Source: CAMPKL01 sp963805925
Lineage (GTDB): Bacteria; Acidobacteriota; Terriglobia; Bryobacterales; UBA6623
Direction: 5' to 3'
Assembly (NCBI GenBank): GCA_963805925.1
Contig: CAWDWB010000007.1
Span: forward strand, 124,001-188,000
DNA length: 64,000 nucleotides
Every line of letters begins with the position of its first letter. Position 1 is the stretch's first letter. The notes below the pieces were generated by a model. That model saw only the letters and a list, made by a program, of their open reading frames with translations. It did not search any database and had not been told where the DNA came from. Of this stretch, positions 45,061-53,235 are shown piece by piece. Both the position numbers and the translations under genes were made by a program.

Positions 45061-47355
45061 ATTGGCGAGGTACAGGCTCGGCGCTGTTGCTGTCGGCAGC
45101 GGTGGGCGCGGCATTGCACGTCTTCGAGCGAGAGCAATATGCGCAGCGCCGGGCAGCGCGAAGAACCGTGCCGAACGCGGTGAGGGCGTCAGCCGCGCGG
45201 CTAGGCCGAAGGGCGCGGCGATCGACCAACGTCCGGCGCTCTTGCCTGCGGCGCGTATCGCCTCGAAGACCTGGTCGTCGATGTGGTTGATCCAGCCGGT
45301 GAGATTGCGCAGCCATAGGCGCAACAACTGGCGCCAGGGCGCGTCGGTTTGGCGGTTGGCGATTTGGCCGGCCTCGTAAAGTTGGCGCGTCTCGTTGCGC
45401 CGGATTTTCCCGCTGGAAGTTTTGGGGACGGCGTGCGGCGGCGCGAGTTGCACCACGTCAGGAGGCATGCCGACTTTCGCGGCCACGTTTTCGGTGATGT
45501 CGTGCTTGATGCGCGAACGTTCGGCTTCGTCGGTGACGCGGGTCTCGGCGACCACGATGAGCCGTTCTGTGCCCGCGTGTTCGTCGACCGAGCCGAAGGC
45601 GGCAACACAACCTTTGCGGACGCCTTCGACCTCGGCGGCCGCCACCTCGACGTCTTGCGGAATGATGTTGTGGCCGGACTTGATGATGACGTCTTTGATG
45701 CGCCCCGTGACGTAGAGTTCGCCGTCGGCTTGATAGCCGAGGTCGCCTGAGTCCATCCAGCCTTCGTCGTCGATCACCGCGCGCGAAGCTTCGGGGTTAC
45801 GGTAATAGCCCGCGGTGCGCGACGGGCCGCGGAAGAGGATGCGGCCGCGCACGCGTTCGGCGACGAGATTGCCCTCGTCGTCGACGACTTTGATCTCGTG
45901 CAGACGCAACGCTTGGCCGTTAGCGACAAACCGCAGCTTTCGCTCTTTTTCATCCGTGATCGGTGTGGCGATTCCGTCACGCTCAAACGCAGTGCGGTCA
46001 ATGACGTCAATGATCGGACGCCGGTTGATGGCCGGGAAGGTCAGAGCGACCGAGGATTCAGCCAGTCCGTAGCAGGGCACGTAAGCTTCGGGGCGAAATC
46101 CGCAAGCTCCAAACCGCTCCGCAAAGGCCTCCAGCGTATGCGCCAGCACGGGCTCGCCGGCATTGATGGCGATGCGCCACGGGCTCAGGTCCACGTCTTC
46201 CAGCGCAGCGTCAGAAATCTTCGCCGTGCACAAATCAAATGAAAAATTCGGCGCCGGGCACAGCGTGCCGCCCGAATCACTCATCGCCCACAGCCAACGC
46301 TCGGGACGCGACAAGAAGTCGAGCGGCGACATCACCGTAATCGGATGCGCGTGATAGACGCTGAACAGCCACGAGCCGATCAACCCCATGTCGTGATACA
46401 GCGGCAACCAGCTGACGACGACATCGTGCGGCGTCGCCTGGACGGCCTCGCCGATGCCGCGCACGTTGGCCAGCACGTTCGAGTGCGTCAGCGTCACGCC
46501 CTTGGGGTTGCCGGTTGACCCCGAGGTGTATTGAATGAAGAAGATTTCGCTGGTCTCGGGCCAAGGGCCAGTGAAGCCGCGTCCGCGTCCGGCGAGCTCA
46601 TCAGCGGTGACCACGTCGATGAGACTCGGCAAGCCGAGGCGCATGACGTCAGCGACGACCTTGGCTTGATCGAAGGAGATGAGAAACTTCACTTCCGCGT
46701 TGCGCAGGATCGCCAGCTGCCGTTGGACATACTCTTCAATCTGCTTGGGCCGCGCGGGCGGGTAAATCGGTACGGCGATACCGCCTGCCAGCGCCACGCC
46801 GAAGAACGCATAGAAAAAGTCAGCGCACGTCGGCAGCATGATGGCCACTGTTTCGCCAGGCTGTAGACCAGCGGTGATGAGGCCTGCGGCGACTTCTTGA
46901 GAGCGCTTGTAGAGGCGTCCGTAGGAGATGGGACGCGGCACGTCGTCTTCAAGCAGATGGACCTGAACGCGCTCGGGGTGCGACTCCGCAAGACGACGCA
47001 GGACTTCGACAAAAGTACGCGCCTCAGCGGCCGGCTCAGGCGCGGGCGGCGACTTCGGAATCGCGTAGCGCACGCGGGCCGGTCCGCCCGACTCGCTGCC
47101 GAGCAACGCTGCCGCATACTCAGCCGGCGTCTCGGCCTGTTGGGCGACGTCGTCCGGCAAGCGCCTGTCGAAGCGCTGTTCCAACCGCATCAGCAATTCG
47201 ACGCGTTCCAGGCTGCCGAGGCCCAAGTCCTTGTCGAGCGATGAGTCGAGCGTCGCGCGTTCGGCGGCGTCCTTCGCGCCGAGTTCCAACAGTACTTCGC
47301 GGACGACTTCGAGGACGCCCTGGCTAACTTCGGCGGTCACAGTTGGAAGCTCCAA
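44905..47355 (-). CDS. ACP and AMP-binding acyl ligase, C-terminally frameshifted (ElbD/Aas-like)
   Basis: The 816-residue product begins with an acyl-carrier domain (about 5-90, phosphopantetheine Ser48 in GLGSLERVEL). A long-chain fatty acyl-AMP ligase follows (YTSGSTGNPKGVTLTH near 275, YGLAESSVAL near 415, SGDLGYQADGELYVTGRIKD near 560, catalytic Lys in TSSGKIRRNE near 690). It would load fatty acids onto a carrier. Beyond about residue 765 the sequence loses its family likeness because the acyltransferase domain is out of frame. Its start overlaps the reductase gene by 19 bases, so the two are co-translated. Confidence 0.82.
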   Translation of the reverse strand: MELPTVTAEVSQGVLEVVREVLLELGAKDAAERATLDSSLDKDLGLGSLERVELLMRLEQRFDRRLPDDVAQQAETPAEYAAALLGSESGGPARVRYAIPKSPPAPEPAAEARTFVEVLRRLAESHPERVQVHLLEDDVPRPISYGRLYKRSQEVAAGLITAGLQPGETVAIMLPTCADFFYAFFGVALAGGIAVPIYPPARPKQIEEYVQRQLAILRNAEVKFLISFDQAKVVADVMRLGLPSLIDVVTADELAGRGRGFTGPWPETSEIFFIQYTSGSTGNPKGVTLTHSNVLANVRGIGEAVQATPHDVVVSWLPLYHDMGLIGSWLFSVYHAHPITVMSPLDFLSRPERWLWAMSDSGGTLCPAPNFSFDLCTAKISDAALEDVDLSPWRIAINAGEPVLAHTLEAFAERFGACGFRPEAYVPCYGLAESSVALTFPAINRRPIIDVIDRTAFERDGIATPITDEKERKLRFVANGQALRLHEIKVVDDEGNLVAERVRGRILFRGPSRTAGYYRNPEASRAVIDDEGWMDSGDLGYQADGELYVTGRIKDVIIKSGHNIIPQDVEVAAAEVEGVRKGCVAAFGSVDEHAGTERLIVVAETRVTDEAERSRIKHDITENVAAKVGMPPDVVQLAPPHAVPKTSSGKIRRNETRQLYEAGQIANRQTDAPWRQLLRLWLRNLTGWINHIDDQVFEAIRAAGKSAGRWSIAAPFGLAARLTPSPRSARFFALPGAAHIALARRRAMPRPPLPTATAPSLYLANRLRPLRCRRRLGEPFDARGPGRRIGAARTSRPDGLSRRAAHRARRPEMPPI

Positions 47356-48803
47356 TCGCGCACTGCGTCAGGCTGCACCCACTTCAGGACGCCTTCGATC
47401 TCGTTTTCGCGCCAATAGCTCGGCCAGTCGATGAGTTCCGGCGTCCAGGGTAGGCGCCGACGGTCTTCTTCGGACAACTCGGCCATCGCTTGGCGGATGT
47501 GATTCGCTTCGAACAGATAACGATTCTGTTCGGTGAACGGCAGGTATTGCTCGACGGTCTGCTCGCGAAAGCGCAGTTGCAGCGCGGCCTGGCGCATCTG
47601 CCCCGACTTGCGTGCGGCGGCAGCCGCTCCCGGCAGCCGCTTGGACTTCAGCCACTTGCCCAGCGACTGGAACCGGCGCTCCAACTTCTCCACCTGGGCC
47701 TTTTGGCGGCGATTGCGCTCCAGGTAAACCTGGCCGTCAAACAGCTTCGGCTCACCGCTTACCTTCGAGCCGCGCCTCTTGGCCTCGGCGGCCAGTAGTG
47801 CGATCAGCGAGTGCATCGGGAAGGGGTTTCGATCCGAGCCCGCCAATTGATAAACGCGATCGGCGCGGCCTTCGGCGAGCAGCCCACCCACGGCCAACAT
47901 CGCCGCGGCGATTTGATCGACTGGCACGACTTCGAGCGACAGGTCCGCCCGTGCGGGCCATTCGCTCATTCCGCCTAGCGCCATCAGCACCAAAGGCGCC
48001 GCCGTGCGGCCACCCTCGACCCAGCCGGGGAAGGGGAATTCTAGTGCGCTCTCAACGATCGCCGGACGCACAATCGCCCACTCGATATCGCCGCGGGCGG
48101 CGAGCGTTTGCTCGCCCAAGCTCTTGGTGTAGGTGTACGTGTTGACCCAACCCCAACGCTCGGCCCGCGAGCGCCCCAGTTCCGCCAGCGCTTGCTGGGC
48201 CGCTCTATCGCGCCCGCTTGCCGTCAATTCGCCAATGCGCTCGCGTAGCTTGGCGACTTCCGCTTGTGCGTCGAACGCCGTGTCGTTGCGGTCTTTGCGC
48301 AGCGGATAGAAACCCGCGATGGGCTCGCTCTCCTCCACAAGCCCATTCCCGCGTCCAGCGACGTAGCAGGTGGAGACATGCAGCATCTTGGCGCCGATCC
48401 GAGCAGCCAGGTCGGCGACTTTCTCGACGGCGTCGACGTTCGCGCGCAGCGATTCGTCGACCGGCGCAAAGAACTCCACAAGCCCGGCGCAGTGAATGAT
48501 CAGCTTGACGCCGGCCATCGCTTGGGCTGTCGGCTCGCCCAGCTCAGCGGCGTCTCCCTCGTGCACGACAATGCGCTTGGCGAATGCCTCCCTGTCGAAC
48601 GGTTGAAAGACCGGCGAAGCCAGCACCTCGTCTTCAAAACGCTTCTGCGCCGGGACGCCCCGGCGCGGGCGCACCAGTACATGGACGCGCGCCGCATCGG
48701 GATAGCGGGCCAGCAGCATCGCGAGCGTAACCTTGCCCACGAACCCGTTGGCTCCGGTGATCAGAATTTCGTTCGCTTGGAACGTGCGGGAAACGTCGAT
48801 CAA
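47337..48803 (-). CDS. Fatty acyl reductase-like SDR protein
   Basis: This NAD(P)H-dependent extended SDR of the NAD_binding_4/fatty acyl reductase group has 488 residues from TTG 48803, which has GGAGAG upstream. A longer TTG at 48893 would add 30 residues with no conserved features. ITGANGFVGK at 14-24 binds the cofactor, and YTYTK near 225 has the catalytic Tyr-Lys pair. The C-terminal 180 residues carry a basic helical extension. It likely reduces an acyl thioester to aldehyde or alcohol. The coupled ligase gene supplies a plausible acyl-ACP substrate. Confidence 0.82.
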   Translation of the reverse strand: MIDVSRTFQANEILITGANGFVGKVTLAMLLARYPDAARVHVLVRPRRGVPAQKRFEDEVLASPVFQPFDREAFAKRIVVHEGDAAELGEPTAQAMAGVKLIIHCAGLVEFFAPVDESLRANVDAVEKVADLAARIGAKMLHVSTCYVAGRGNGLVEESEPIAGFYPLRKDRNDTAFDAQAEVAKLRERIGELTASGRDRAAQQALAELGRSRAERWGWVNTYTYTKSLGEQTLAARGDIEWAIVRPAIVESALEFPFPGWVEGGRTAAPLVLMALGGMSEWPARADLSLEVVPVDQIAAAMLAVGGLLAEGRADRVYQLAGSDRNPFPMHSLIALLAAEAKRRGSKVSGEPKLFDGQVYLERNRRQKAQVEKLERRFQSLGKWLKSKRLPGAAAAARKSGQMRQAALQLRFREQTVEQYLPFTEQNRYLFEANHIRQAMAELSEEDRRRLPWTPELIDWPSYWRENEIEGVLKWVQPDAVRDWSFQL

Positions 48804-48886
48804 AAGGCGAGAACTCTCCACGCAAAAAGGGCTTCGAGGCCGCACGGCGGAGGTCGAATACCCCACGCTATCGGCCTGTAAACCCT

Positions 48887-48918
48887 TTGTCAAGAGCGGG
48901 GAACCCGCGTGCTACACT
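48887..48918 (+). promoter_or_regulatory. argS: Candidate extended -10 promoter for argS
   Basis: TGCTACACT (48910-48918) is an extended -10 (TGnTAnAnT). TTGTCA at 48887-48892 is a good -35, but the 20-base spacing is long, which extended -10 promoters tolerate. It fires toward argS and directly into the hairpin at 48928-48966. Confidence 0.5.
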
Positions 48919-48927
48919 TGCCTCTAT

Positions 48928-48966
48928 CAGGCGTAGCCTGCGCCCGCCGCTTAGGCGGGCTTTTTC
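48928..48966 (+). terminator. Leader hairpins and terminator before argS (attenuator candidate)
   Basis: CAGGC-GTA-GCCTG (48928-48940) is followed immediately by GCCCGCC-GCTTA-GGCGGGC and TTTTTC (48942-48966). The second element is a textbook intrinsic terminator, yet argS starts only 23 bases on and the only candidate promoter is just upstream. Stopping transcripts before the synthetase gene suggests regulated attenuation. No leader peptide or T-box specifier is visible. Confidence 0.6.
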
Positions 48967-48988
48967 ATTCCGCTCTGAGGATCAGCCC

Positions 48989-50974
48989 TTGTTTTTGGCT
49001 CTCGAAGAACGCCTGCGCGACGCGGTCGCCGCGCACATCAAACAACGCTACAACGTCGATATTCCGGTCGTTATCGAACTTCCCCGCCAGCCCGAGTTTG
49101 GCGAGCTGGCCACGCCGGTCTGTTTTGCACTCGCCAAGGAACTGAAGCAGGCCCCGCGGCAGATCGCCATGGAACTGGTGGGCAACCTGGCCGACATCCC
49201 CGGAATTGCCGCCATCGAACTCGCCGGCGGCGGCTTCTTGAACGTTCGCCTCGAGCGCGGCGCCTACGCCCAGAGCCTGCGCGCGGGAGAATCCTACGCC
49301 GCCGAGCGCAAGCCGAAGAAAATCATCATCGAGCACACCAACATCAACCCGAATAAGGCCGCGCACATCGGACACTTGCGCAACGCCGTACTCGGAGACA
49401 CGTTGGTGCGCATGAATCGCGCTCTAGGAGAGAACGTCGAGGCCCAGAACTACATCGACAACACAGGCGTGCAGGTGGCCGACGTCGTCGCGGCGTTCCA
49501 TCACTTGGAGAAAATGACCGCGGCTCAAGTCCTGGAACTGGTCGAGAGCCCGGACGTGAAGTTCGACTTTTACTGTTGGGATCTGTACGCGCGCATCTCG
49601 CAGTACTACCAAACCGAACCCGATTCGCTGGCTTGGCGCGCGGAAACGTTGCACGCCATCGAGGCCGACCAAGGCGACTTGGCTGAAATCGGGCGCATCG
49701 TCGCCGACGCGATCGTGCACTGCCACATGGATACGATGTACCGCCTCAACGTGGAGTACGACGTGCTGCCGCGTGAGAGCGAAATCCTGCACATGCAGTT
49801 CTGGTCCGCCGCGTTCGAGATGCTCAAAGAGCGCAAGGCGATCTACCTCGAAGACAAAGGCAAGCTAAAAGGCTGCTGGGTGATGCCCTCCGAACTCTTC
49901 CAAGAGTCGAAGAAGAAGGATGCCGAAGAGGAAGAAGAGTCGAAGTTCGAGGAATCGAAAGTCATCGTTCGCTCGAACGGCACAGTGACTTACGTCGGCA
50001 AAGATATCGCCTACACGCTGTGGAAGTTCGGCTTGCTCGAAGGCAAGGACTTCCATTACAAGCAATTCCGCACGTATCCCTCCGGGCGAGTCGCCTGGTA
50101 TTCGGTCCCCGGCGCATCCGACCCCAAGGCCCCAGCCTTCGGCAAAGGCGCTGCGGTCTTCAACGTCATCGATACGCGGCAGTCCTATCTGCAAGACGTC
50201 GTCAAGGCTGGTTTGCAGTGTCTAGGCTTCCACAAGGTCGCCGAGAACTTCATTCACTTCTCCTACGAGATGGTCGCGCTCACGCCCCGCTGTTGCGCCG
50301 AACTCGGCATCGAACTATCCGAAGAAGACAAGCGCCGCGCCTATGTCGAGGTCTCGGGCCGTAAAGGTCTCGGCGTCAAAGCCGACGACCTGCTCGACAT
50401 GCTGATCGCCAGCGCGTTGCAAGAAGTCAGCAGCCGGCACGAAGAACTGCCCTACGACGAACGCGAGAAGATCGCCACGCAGATCGCGGTTGGCGCGCTG
50501 CGGTACTTCATGTTGCGGTTCACGCGGACTACGGTGATTGCTTTCGACTTCCAAGAAGCGTTGAGCTTCGAAGGCGAAACCGGTCCCTACGTGCAGTACG
50601 CGTCCGTACGCGCCCGAAACATTCTACGCAAGTTTGAAGGAACGGGCGAGTCCATGCCCGACTTCGACGCCGAGTTAACGCCCGCGGTGCTCGCCCGCCA
50701 ACTGGAGAACGAAGATTTTTGGCAATTGATGCTGTCGGCCTCGCGCCTGCACTGGGTTGTGCAGCGCTCGATCAATGCCGCAGAGCCCGCGCAATTGGCG
50801 CGCTACGCTTTCCAGGTAGCGCAGACGTTCAATAACTTCTACCACCAACACCACATCCTCAAAGAGGAAGATCCCGAGCGCAAGGTCTTCTTGCTGTGGA
50901 TGACGCAGTTCTTTTTGAAGGAACTCACGGCGGTACTCGACGTAATGGGCATCGAAGCGCCGCAAGTGATGTAG
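48989..50974 (+). CDS. argS: Arginine-tRNA ligase
   Basis: This is a class I aminoacyl-tRNA synthetase of 661 residues. The TTG at 48989 with GAGG 9 bases upstream starts the conserved N-terminal Add-1 domain (ALEERLRDAVAAHI). HIGHLRN of the HIGH motif is near residue 128, preceded by HTNINPNKA. The catalytic core and a C-terminal anticodon-binding DALR domain (ending TAVLDVMGIEAPQVM) are complete. A Glu-Lys-rich insertion at about 310-325 (KKKDAEEEEESKFEE) is unusual. The stop abuts the stop of a convergent gene. Confidence 0.96.
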   Translation: MFLALEERLRDAVAAHIKQRYNVDIPVVIELPRQPEFGELATPVCFALAKELKQAPRQIAMELVGNLADIPGIAAIELAGGGFLNVRLERGAYAQSLRAGESYAAERKPKKIIIEHTNINPNKAAHIGHLRNAVLGDTLVRMNRALGENVEAQNYIDNTGVQVADVVAAFHHLEKMTAAQVLELVESPDVKFDFYCWDLYARISQYYQTEPDSLAWRAETLHAIEADQGDLAEIGRIVADAIVHCHMDTMYRLNVEYDVLPRESEILHMQFWSAAFEMLKERKAIYLEDKGKLKGCWVMPSELFQESKKKDAEEEEESKFEESKVIVRSNGTVTYVGKDIAYTLWKFGLLEGKDFHYKQFRTYPSGRVAWYSVPGASDPKAPAFGKGAAVFNVIDTRQSYLQDVVKAGLQCLGFHKVAENFIHFSYEMVALTPRCCAELGIELSEEDKRRAYVEVSGRKGLGVKADDLLDMLIASALQEVSSRHEELPYDEREKIATQIAVGALRYFMLRFTRTTVIAFDFQEALSFEGETGPYVQYASVRARNILRKFEGTGESMPDFDAELTPAVLARQLENEDFWQLMLSASRLHWVVQRSINAAEPAQLARYAFQVAQTFNNFYHQHHILKEEDPERKVFLLWMTQFFLKELTAVLDVMGIEAPQVM

Positions 50975-52675
50975 CTAAGGCTGCTCTTCGGGAATGTGAT
51001 AAAGCCGAATTGACTTGCCGACCAGCGTATAAGGCTCGCAGTCTTCGAGCCATCCAAAGTCTTCCGGAAACAGCTTAATTGCCGATACGTTGGCGGCGAT
51101 CCAGCCCGTCTGTTTGACGCCGGGTTCCAAATACTCCCATTGCGGCAGGCCGTGCTTGCTCAAATCGGCGGAGCCATAGTAGGCGATATGGATCTTGTCG
51201 ATATCCATTTCCCGTAAGGTCTTAGATAGCCGGCCGAGTCCTTGTCCCCAATCCAGGTCAGAATCGACGCGAACATTTTCTGGATGCGAACCCGCCAGAA
51301 AATTAAAATCCGCCAAATAATCCGGATGAACGGCGAATGATCCGATTACTTGCCAAGTAAGAAGCCCGCCCAAGGCGATTATCACCAGGCGGGACCGTAT
51401 TCGGGAAGCGAAGCCGCCGGCGATGACGCAGGCGAGCGGAAAGAGCCCCAGTAGATGACGGATGCCGAGGTTAATCGTCGTCGTCATGGAAAAGAGAAAA
51501 ATCGCGCTGCAAGCGGCAACGATGGCAGCAGGCCGCCAGCCCCCGCGCTTTACGAAACCGAAGCGCAAAAAGAATACGGAGCCGACGACGGATAGAAGCA
51601 AGAGCGGGAAGGGCGTCTTGACGGCGACGACAACGGGGAAGAAGTCCCAGCGCCCGAAGGTGGACGTCCTTCCCAACAGAAAGCTCAGATGGCCGGCTTC
51701 AGAATGTTGAACTACCTGCCGGATCCCGAAAATGAACTCCGGCGCGGGAACCAGCGGAGTCTCCACCAGCCAATTCGAGACTGAAGCGGGAAGGCCCAGC
51801 GGTTGAGTGATTCGATCGACGGCTAGATGAGGGCGGCCTTCAGGTCCTGCGAGGTGGGCGGAGGAAAAGCGATAACCGGCCCACACGCAGAACAACGCGA
51901 CGACCAGCGCAAGCAATCCGGAAGTCGCGCGACGGCGCAGCTCCGGCTTCCAGAAACTGGCGCGGCGAGTGAACTTCCCGCTAATGGAAGCTTCGGTCAG
52001 TGTTACGGCTAAGAAAGCCAGGGCAAGAAACGGGATGTTGCTCATCTTGGAGAGCAGGGCGACGGAAACAGCAAGCCCTAGGAGTGAAGTCGACTGGCGC
52101 GAGGGGGCTTCCAGCCATCGAAGATATGCCCAAATCGCCGCGGCTAAGCTTGCCATCGCTGCGGCGTCTGTCGTCGCGAGGCCTGAATGCGCAAGCACCG
52201 GAGAGGCGGTAGTAAATAAGAGAAGCGAAAGAAATCCGGCGAGATCTCCGAATAATTGGCGTGTCCAAAAAAATACGACAATGCAACCGCCTATAAAAAA
52301 AGGCAAGCTGCCGAGACGGGCCCAGTGCAGGACATTGGCGTAATCGTGTTTCTGGTGGAGAATGTCCGTTCCAATATTGAAGCGGTTGTAATCGCCGAAC
52401 TGAGTTCCTTCAGGGATTCGGTAGCCCTCTAAGTAAGGGAGTAACGCTACTGCGACGCGAGAAAGCGGCGGATGTTGCGGTTCTATTCGATAACTGTTTT
52501 GTTGCAGCCATTCGAGACCGCAAAGGATATGGGTATGTTCGTCGTAGGTTTGCGTGAAGACGCGAGTCGTTGACTCAATTCTGATGCATGCCAATACGAC
52601 CAGTACGACGGCCGCGAGAATAGAAACAAGCCGCGAGTTAGCGGTCATCTTTTCGACCATCCGTCGCGTGGGCAT
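50975..52675 (-). CDS. GT39-type membrane glycosyltransferase, paralogue 1
   Basis: This 566-residue integral membrane protein has about 11 helices. The first periplasmic loop carries TYDEHTHILCGLEWLQQNSYRIEPQHPPL, the DE-containing motif of the PMT/ArnT (GT39/GT83) superfamily that uses lipid-linked sugars. The C-terminal soluble part has SDLDWGQGLGRL and ends GKSIRLYHIPEEQP. ATGs at 52675, 52660 and 52648 are possible starts; the first is given. The acceptor is probably a protein or lipid in the periplasm. A 40-bp identity with paralogue 2 at the 3' end is noted separately. Confidence 0.85.
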   Translation of the reverse strand: MPTRRMVEKMTANSRLVSILAAVVLVVLACIRIESTTRVFTQTYDEHTHILCGLEWLQQNSYRIEPQHPPLSRVAVALLPYLEGYRIPEGTQFGDYNRFNIGTDILHQKHDYANVLHWARLGSLPFFIGGCIVVFFWTRQLFGDLAGFLSLLLFTTASPVLAHSGLATTDAAAMASLAAAIWAYLRWLEAPSRQSTSLLGLAVSVALLSKMSNIPFLALAFLAVTLTEASISGKFTRRASFWKPELRRRATSGLLALVVALFCVWAGYRFSSAHLAGPEGRPHLAVDRITQPLGLPASVSNWLVETPLVPAPEFIFGIRQVVQHSEAGHLSFLLGRTSTFGRWDFFPVVVAVKTPFPLLLLSVVGSVFFLRFGFVKRGGWRPAAIVAACSAIFLFSMTTTINLGIRHLLGLFPLACVIAGGFASRIRSRLVIIALGGLLTWQVIGSFAVHPDYLADFNFLAGSHPENVRVDSDLDWGQGLGRLSKTLREMDIDKIHIAYYGSADLSKHGLPQWEYLEPGVKQTGWIAANVSAIKLFPEDFGWLEDCEPYTLVGKSIRLYHIPEEQP

Positions 52676-52726
52676 GGAGGCGGTATTGTAGCAGGAACAT
52701 TTGCGGCGAAGCTGTTGAGGAAGGGC

Positions 52727-53079
52727 CTACGGATTGGGAAGGCGATAGAGAAATATCGATCGGCCAACGCGCTCGGAGGGCTCGTATTGTTCAAGCCGGC
52801 CGTAGCGCTCGGGGTAGAGCTTGAGGCGGGAGACGCTGATGGCGACCACCCAGTCGTCATGTCTCCTCCGTCCAGCCGTTCGAACTCCAGTAATCCATGA
52901 CGTTCCAACTTCGCCCACGAGAAGTAGGCGATGTGCAGTTTTTGAATCCCGAGTCGGCGGCAGGCCTCGGCCAGGCGATCTAGATCTTGTCCCCAGTCGA
53001 GATCCGAGTACACCCGAACCTCTTCCGGGTGGGCGCCTGCGAGCGCGTTGAAGTACGGCAGGTAAAAAGAGCGAGCCAA
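52727..53079 (-). pseudogene. Truncated, frameshifted GT39 C-terminal remnant
   Basis: From about 53079 one frame gives YLPYFNALAGAHPEEV, YSDLDWGQDLDRLAEACRR and HIAYFSWAKLERHGLLE. A second frame then continues VVAISVSRLKLYPERYG and RVGRSIFLYRLPNP to 52727. These correspond block for block to the last 115 residues of the two flanking GT39 proteins. The whole membrane part is gone. It is a third, dead copy lying between paralogues 1 and 2. Confidence 0.8.
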
Positions 53080-53235
53080 AAAGGCCAGCTACGTTCGGCC
53101 CAACAGGGTCGCTGGGCAAGCTCCGCAGGTTGATCCATCTCCGTAGTTGTCTAAACCCAGCGCTGCCTTGGGCGAGGATGAAGCCGCGATTATATCAGTC
53201 GGCTCCCCGCTGGTCCGGGGCTGGGGGTCGAACCC
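53080..53235. other. Short intergenic segment with repeated TATAAT element
   Basis: Between the GT39 remnant and paralogue 2 lies an 18-bp sequence (53180-53197) identical to one at the gatB start, containing TATAAT on the minus strand. Next to it, 53210-53247 carries GGGG-TTCGA-CCCC-type symmetry and a CCA-like end that only superficially resembles a tRNA 3' end. Confidence 0.4.
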
